A DNA stretch of 14,380 nt from Calditrichia bacterium (lineage in GTDB: Bacteria > Calditrichota > Calditrichia > RBG-13-44-9). The notes beneath the pieces are model-generated. The model was given only the letters and a program-made list of their open reading frames with translations. It was not told the origin of the DNA and ran no database searches. The translations under genes and the position numbers were made by a program. Shown piece after piece: positions 13,211-14,380 of this stretch (the stretch's first letter is position 1; every line of letters begins with the position of its first letter). Location: the NCBI GenBank assembly GCA_026991005.1, contig JALXCH010000449.1:1-14380 (forward strand), given 5' to 3'.

Positions 13211-14125
13211 ATGAACAAAAAAGAATATTTTATTTCGGAACTGGAAGGAATTCGAGAAGTACCGACATTACCGCAAATTGCTTTTAAACTGATTGCTTTA
13301 ATTAGTAATTCCAGTTCTTCCATGCGCGAAATAGGAGAATTAATCCAAGACGATCCGCCCCTGGTCGCGAAAATTCTGCGCATCGTCAACAGCGGATATT
13401 ACCACGTACGTAATCGAATCAAAAATATCCGCCAGGCTGTGGTGCTGCTGGGTATGGAAGAGATGCGCAATTTGATTTTTGCTTTGAGCGTTTTCAGTAC
13501 TTTTTATCATATTAAAGGAAATAAATATTTCGATTTTATGAAGTTCTGGAAACATTCGGCAGCAACAGGTAAAGTTACCATGGTTCTGGCAAATTACATG
13601 GGTTTATCTAATGCCACCTCTACCTTTATTCACGGATTATTGCACGATTTTGGTCGTTTAATTTTGCAATTATATTTTCGGGATGAATATGAAAGTGTAT
13701 TCGAGTTTAGCATAGAACACGAAGTGCCACTTTACGAGGCGGAGTTAAAAGTGATGGAGTTTGGGCACGACGAAGCGGGTGCCTGGCTGGCCGAAAAATG
13801 GAATTTGCCCGAAGATGTGAAAGAAACCATTCGCGATCATCATCGCATCGATCCGGAGAAGGTGGAGAAAAAGGTGGTTCCGGCACTGGTGTACGTGGCG
13901 GATTGCATTACCAACATCTGGGGGGTGGGGATCGAGCCTTTCCCGCGTTTAACCTCGCTGGAAGAAAATCCCATCTGGTTGAAACTCCAGGAAGTGTATC
14001 CCAAAATGAAAACATTCCCCCTGGAAGAGATGACCCGAATTTTTGATATGCATCTGGAAGAAGCAGAATTATTTGCCGAACAAATTTCTCAATATCATCG
14101 CCTGGCGGAGGACACATCAGTATGA
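13211..14125 (+). CDS. HDOD-domain signalling protein (second paralogue)
   Basis: The 304-residue protein is a second single-domain HDOD protein. Its landmarks fall at the same residue numbers as in the first: VPTLP (17-21), KILRIVNS (54-61), AVVLLGMEEMRNLIF (76-90), H115 (FWKHSAATG), H145-D146 (HDFGR rather than HDIGK), H186 (FGHDEAGAWL), H210-H211 and D231. This register holds only with ATG 13211, which I therefore prefer to GTG 13196. That GTG overlaps the lipoprotein stop as GTGA and would add five residues. The acidic position is Asp here but Glu in the paralogue. The stop overlaps the start of the GAF gene (ATGA). It could act as a partner or antagonist of the first copy, which is inference. 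Confidence 0.9.
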   Translation: MNKKEYFISELEGIREVPTLPQIAFKLIALISNSSSSMREIGELIQDDPPLVAKILRIVNSGYYHVRNRIKNIRQAVVLLGMEEMRNLIFALSVFSTFYHIKGNKYFDFMKFWKHSAATGKVTMVLANYMGLSNATSTFIHGLLHDFGRLILQLYFRDEYESVFEFSIEHEVPLYEAELKVMEFGHDEAGAWLAEKWNLPEDVKETIRDHHRIDPEKVEKKVVPALVYVADCITNIWGVGIEPFPRLTSLEENPIWLKLQEVYPKMKTFPLEEMTRIFDMHLEEAELFAEQISQYHRLAEDTSV

Positions 14126-14380
14126 AGAAGGATGTGAAAATCAGGAATTTAATCGCTTCATTATACGATTTTAGCATGTTGGTGAAAGAACCGAGCGGTG
14201 ATCTGTCCCGGAATCTGGAAAAAGTACGCCTGTTTTTGAAACGTATTCTGGATATGAATCTGTTTTCCATTTTTATGCACGATTATCTGGAAAACAAACT
14301 GATTCCGGTGTTCATGTTCGGAGAACCCTACAATCTGGTGGATGCGGTTAATTTCCGCCTGGGGAAAGGGGCAACGGGAT
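14122..14380 (+). CDS. GAF-domain sensory protein, N-terminal part (runs off right edge)
   Basis: An open frame starts at ATG 14122, overlapping the HDOD stop as ATGA, with GGAGGA (14107-14112) as a good SD, and stays open for 86 codons to the edge. The visible part begins with a helix (MKKDVKIRNLIASLYDFSML). It continues as a GAF-type fold: LEKVRLFLKRILDMNLFSIF, a strand pair around LIPVFMFGE, then VNFRLGKGATG, a common GAF signature just before the domain's midpoint. GAF domains bind small ligands and usually precede a histidine kinase, GGDEF or PP2C-type phosphatase domain; the output part is outside the window, so I do not choose one. Confidence 0.75.
   Translation, partial: MKKDVKIRNLIASLYDFSMLVKEPSGDLSRNLEKVRLFLKRILDMNLFSIFMHDYLENKLIPVFMFGEPYNLVDAVNFRLGKGATG

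Overview
The window looks like a flagellated or chemotactic, Gram-negative-type bacterium of moderate GC content. A DUF5916 outer-membrane-type barrel and a lipoprotein suggest a second membrane. CheY, CheR and a FlhB C-terminal homologue suggest chemotaxis and flagella. A textbook sigma-54 promoter and strong AAGGAG Shine-Dalgarno (SD) sites are also present. The combination of DUF5916, ODP, AAA_14/DUF4143, HDOD and roadblock proteins would fit Calditrichota or a related FCB-superphylum lineage. That placement is inference from gene content, not from a marker gene.

Layout. (1) 1-243, minus strand: the N-terminus of an M50 site-2-type membrane protease, running off the left edge. (2) 244-631: AT-rich divergent intergenic region with a small palindrome. 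(3) 632-2116, plus strand: a two-gene unit made of a roadblock/LC7 protein with a long lysine-rich N-terminal tail and a di-iron metallo-beta-lactamase-fold protein of the ODP type. It is closed by a clear terminator at 2164-2198. (4) 2320-3915: a GC-rich GT-B glycosyltransferase whose last 16 codons are a tandem 24-bp repeat. That repeat also supplies the left arm of the gene's own terminator. (5) 3973-5232: an AAA_14/DUF4143 ATPase with no visible SD. (6) 5229-7871, minus strand: a CBM9-like/DUF5916 protein, convergent with the ATPase and sharing the stop-codon bases TTAA. (7) 7872-8304: divergent regulatory region. (8) 8305 to the right edge: a tightly packed eight-gene operon, HEAT-repeat protein, HDOD, CheR, CheY, FlhB C-domain, lipoprotein, HDOD, GAF protein.

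The most notable part is the operon in (8). It has a consensus -24/-12 sigma-54 promoter at 8257-8273, placed so that transcription would begin about 22 nt before the first gene, with an inverted repeat at enhancer distance. It mixes chemotaxis proteins (CheR, CheY) with two collinear HDOD paralogues, a HEAT scaffold and a free-standing flagellar export-switch domain. No CheA, CheW or receptor is visible. I read it as a sigma-54-controlled signalling module tied to motility or envelope control. The roadblock-ODP pair upstream may be a second, oxygen- or iron-linked signalling unit. ODP proteins are known oxygen/iron sensors of chemotaxis in spirochaetes. A functional link between the two units is inference.

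No rRNA, tRNA, CRISPR array or insertion sequence was recognised.
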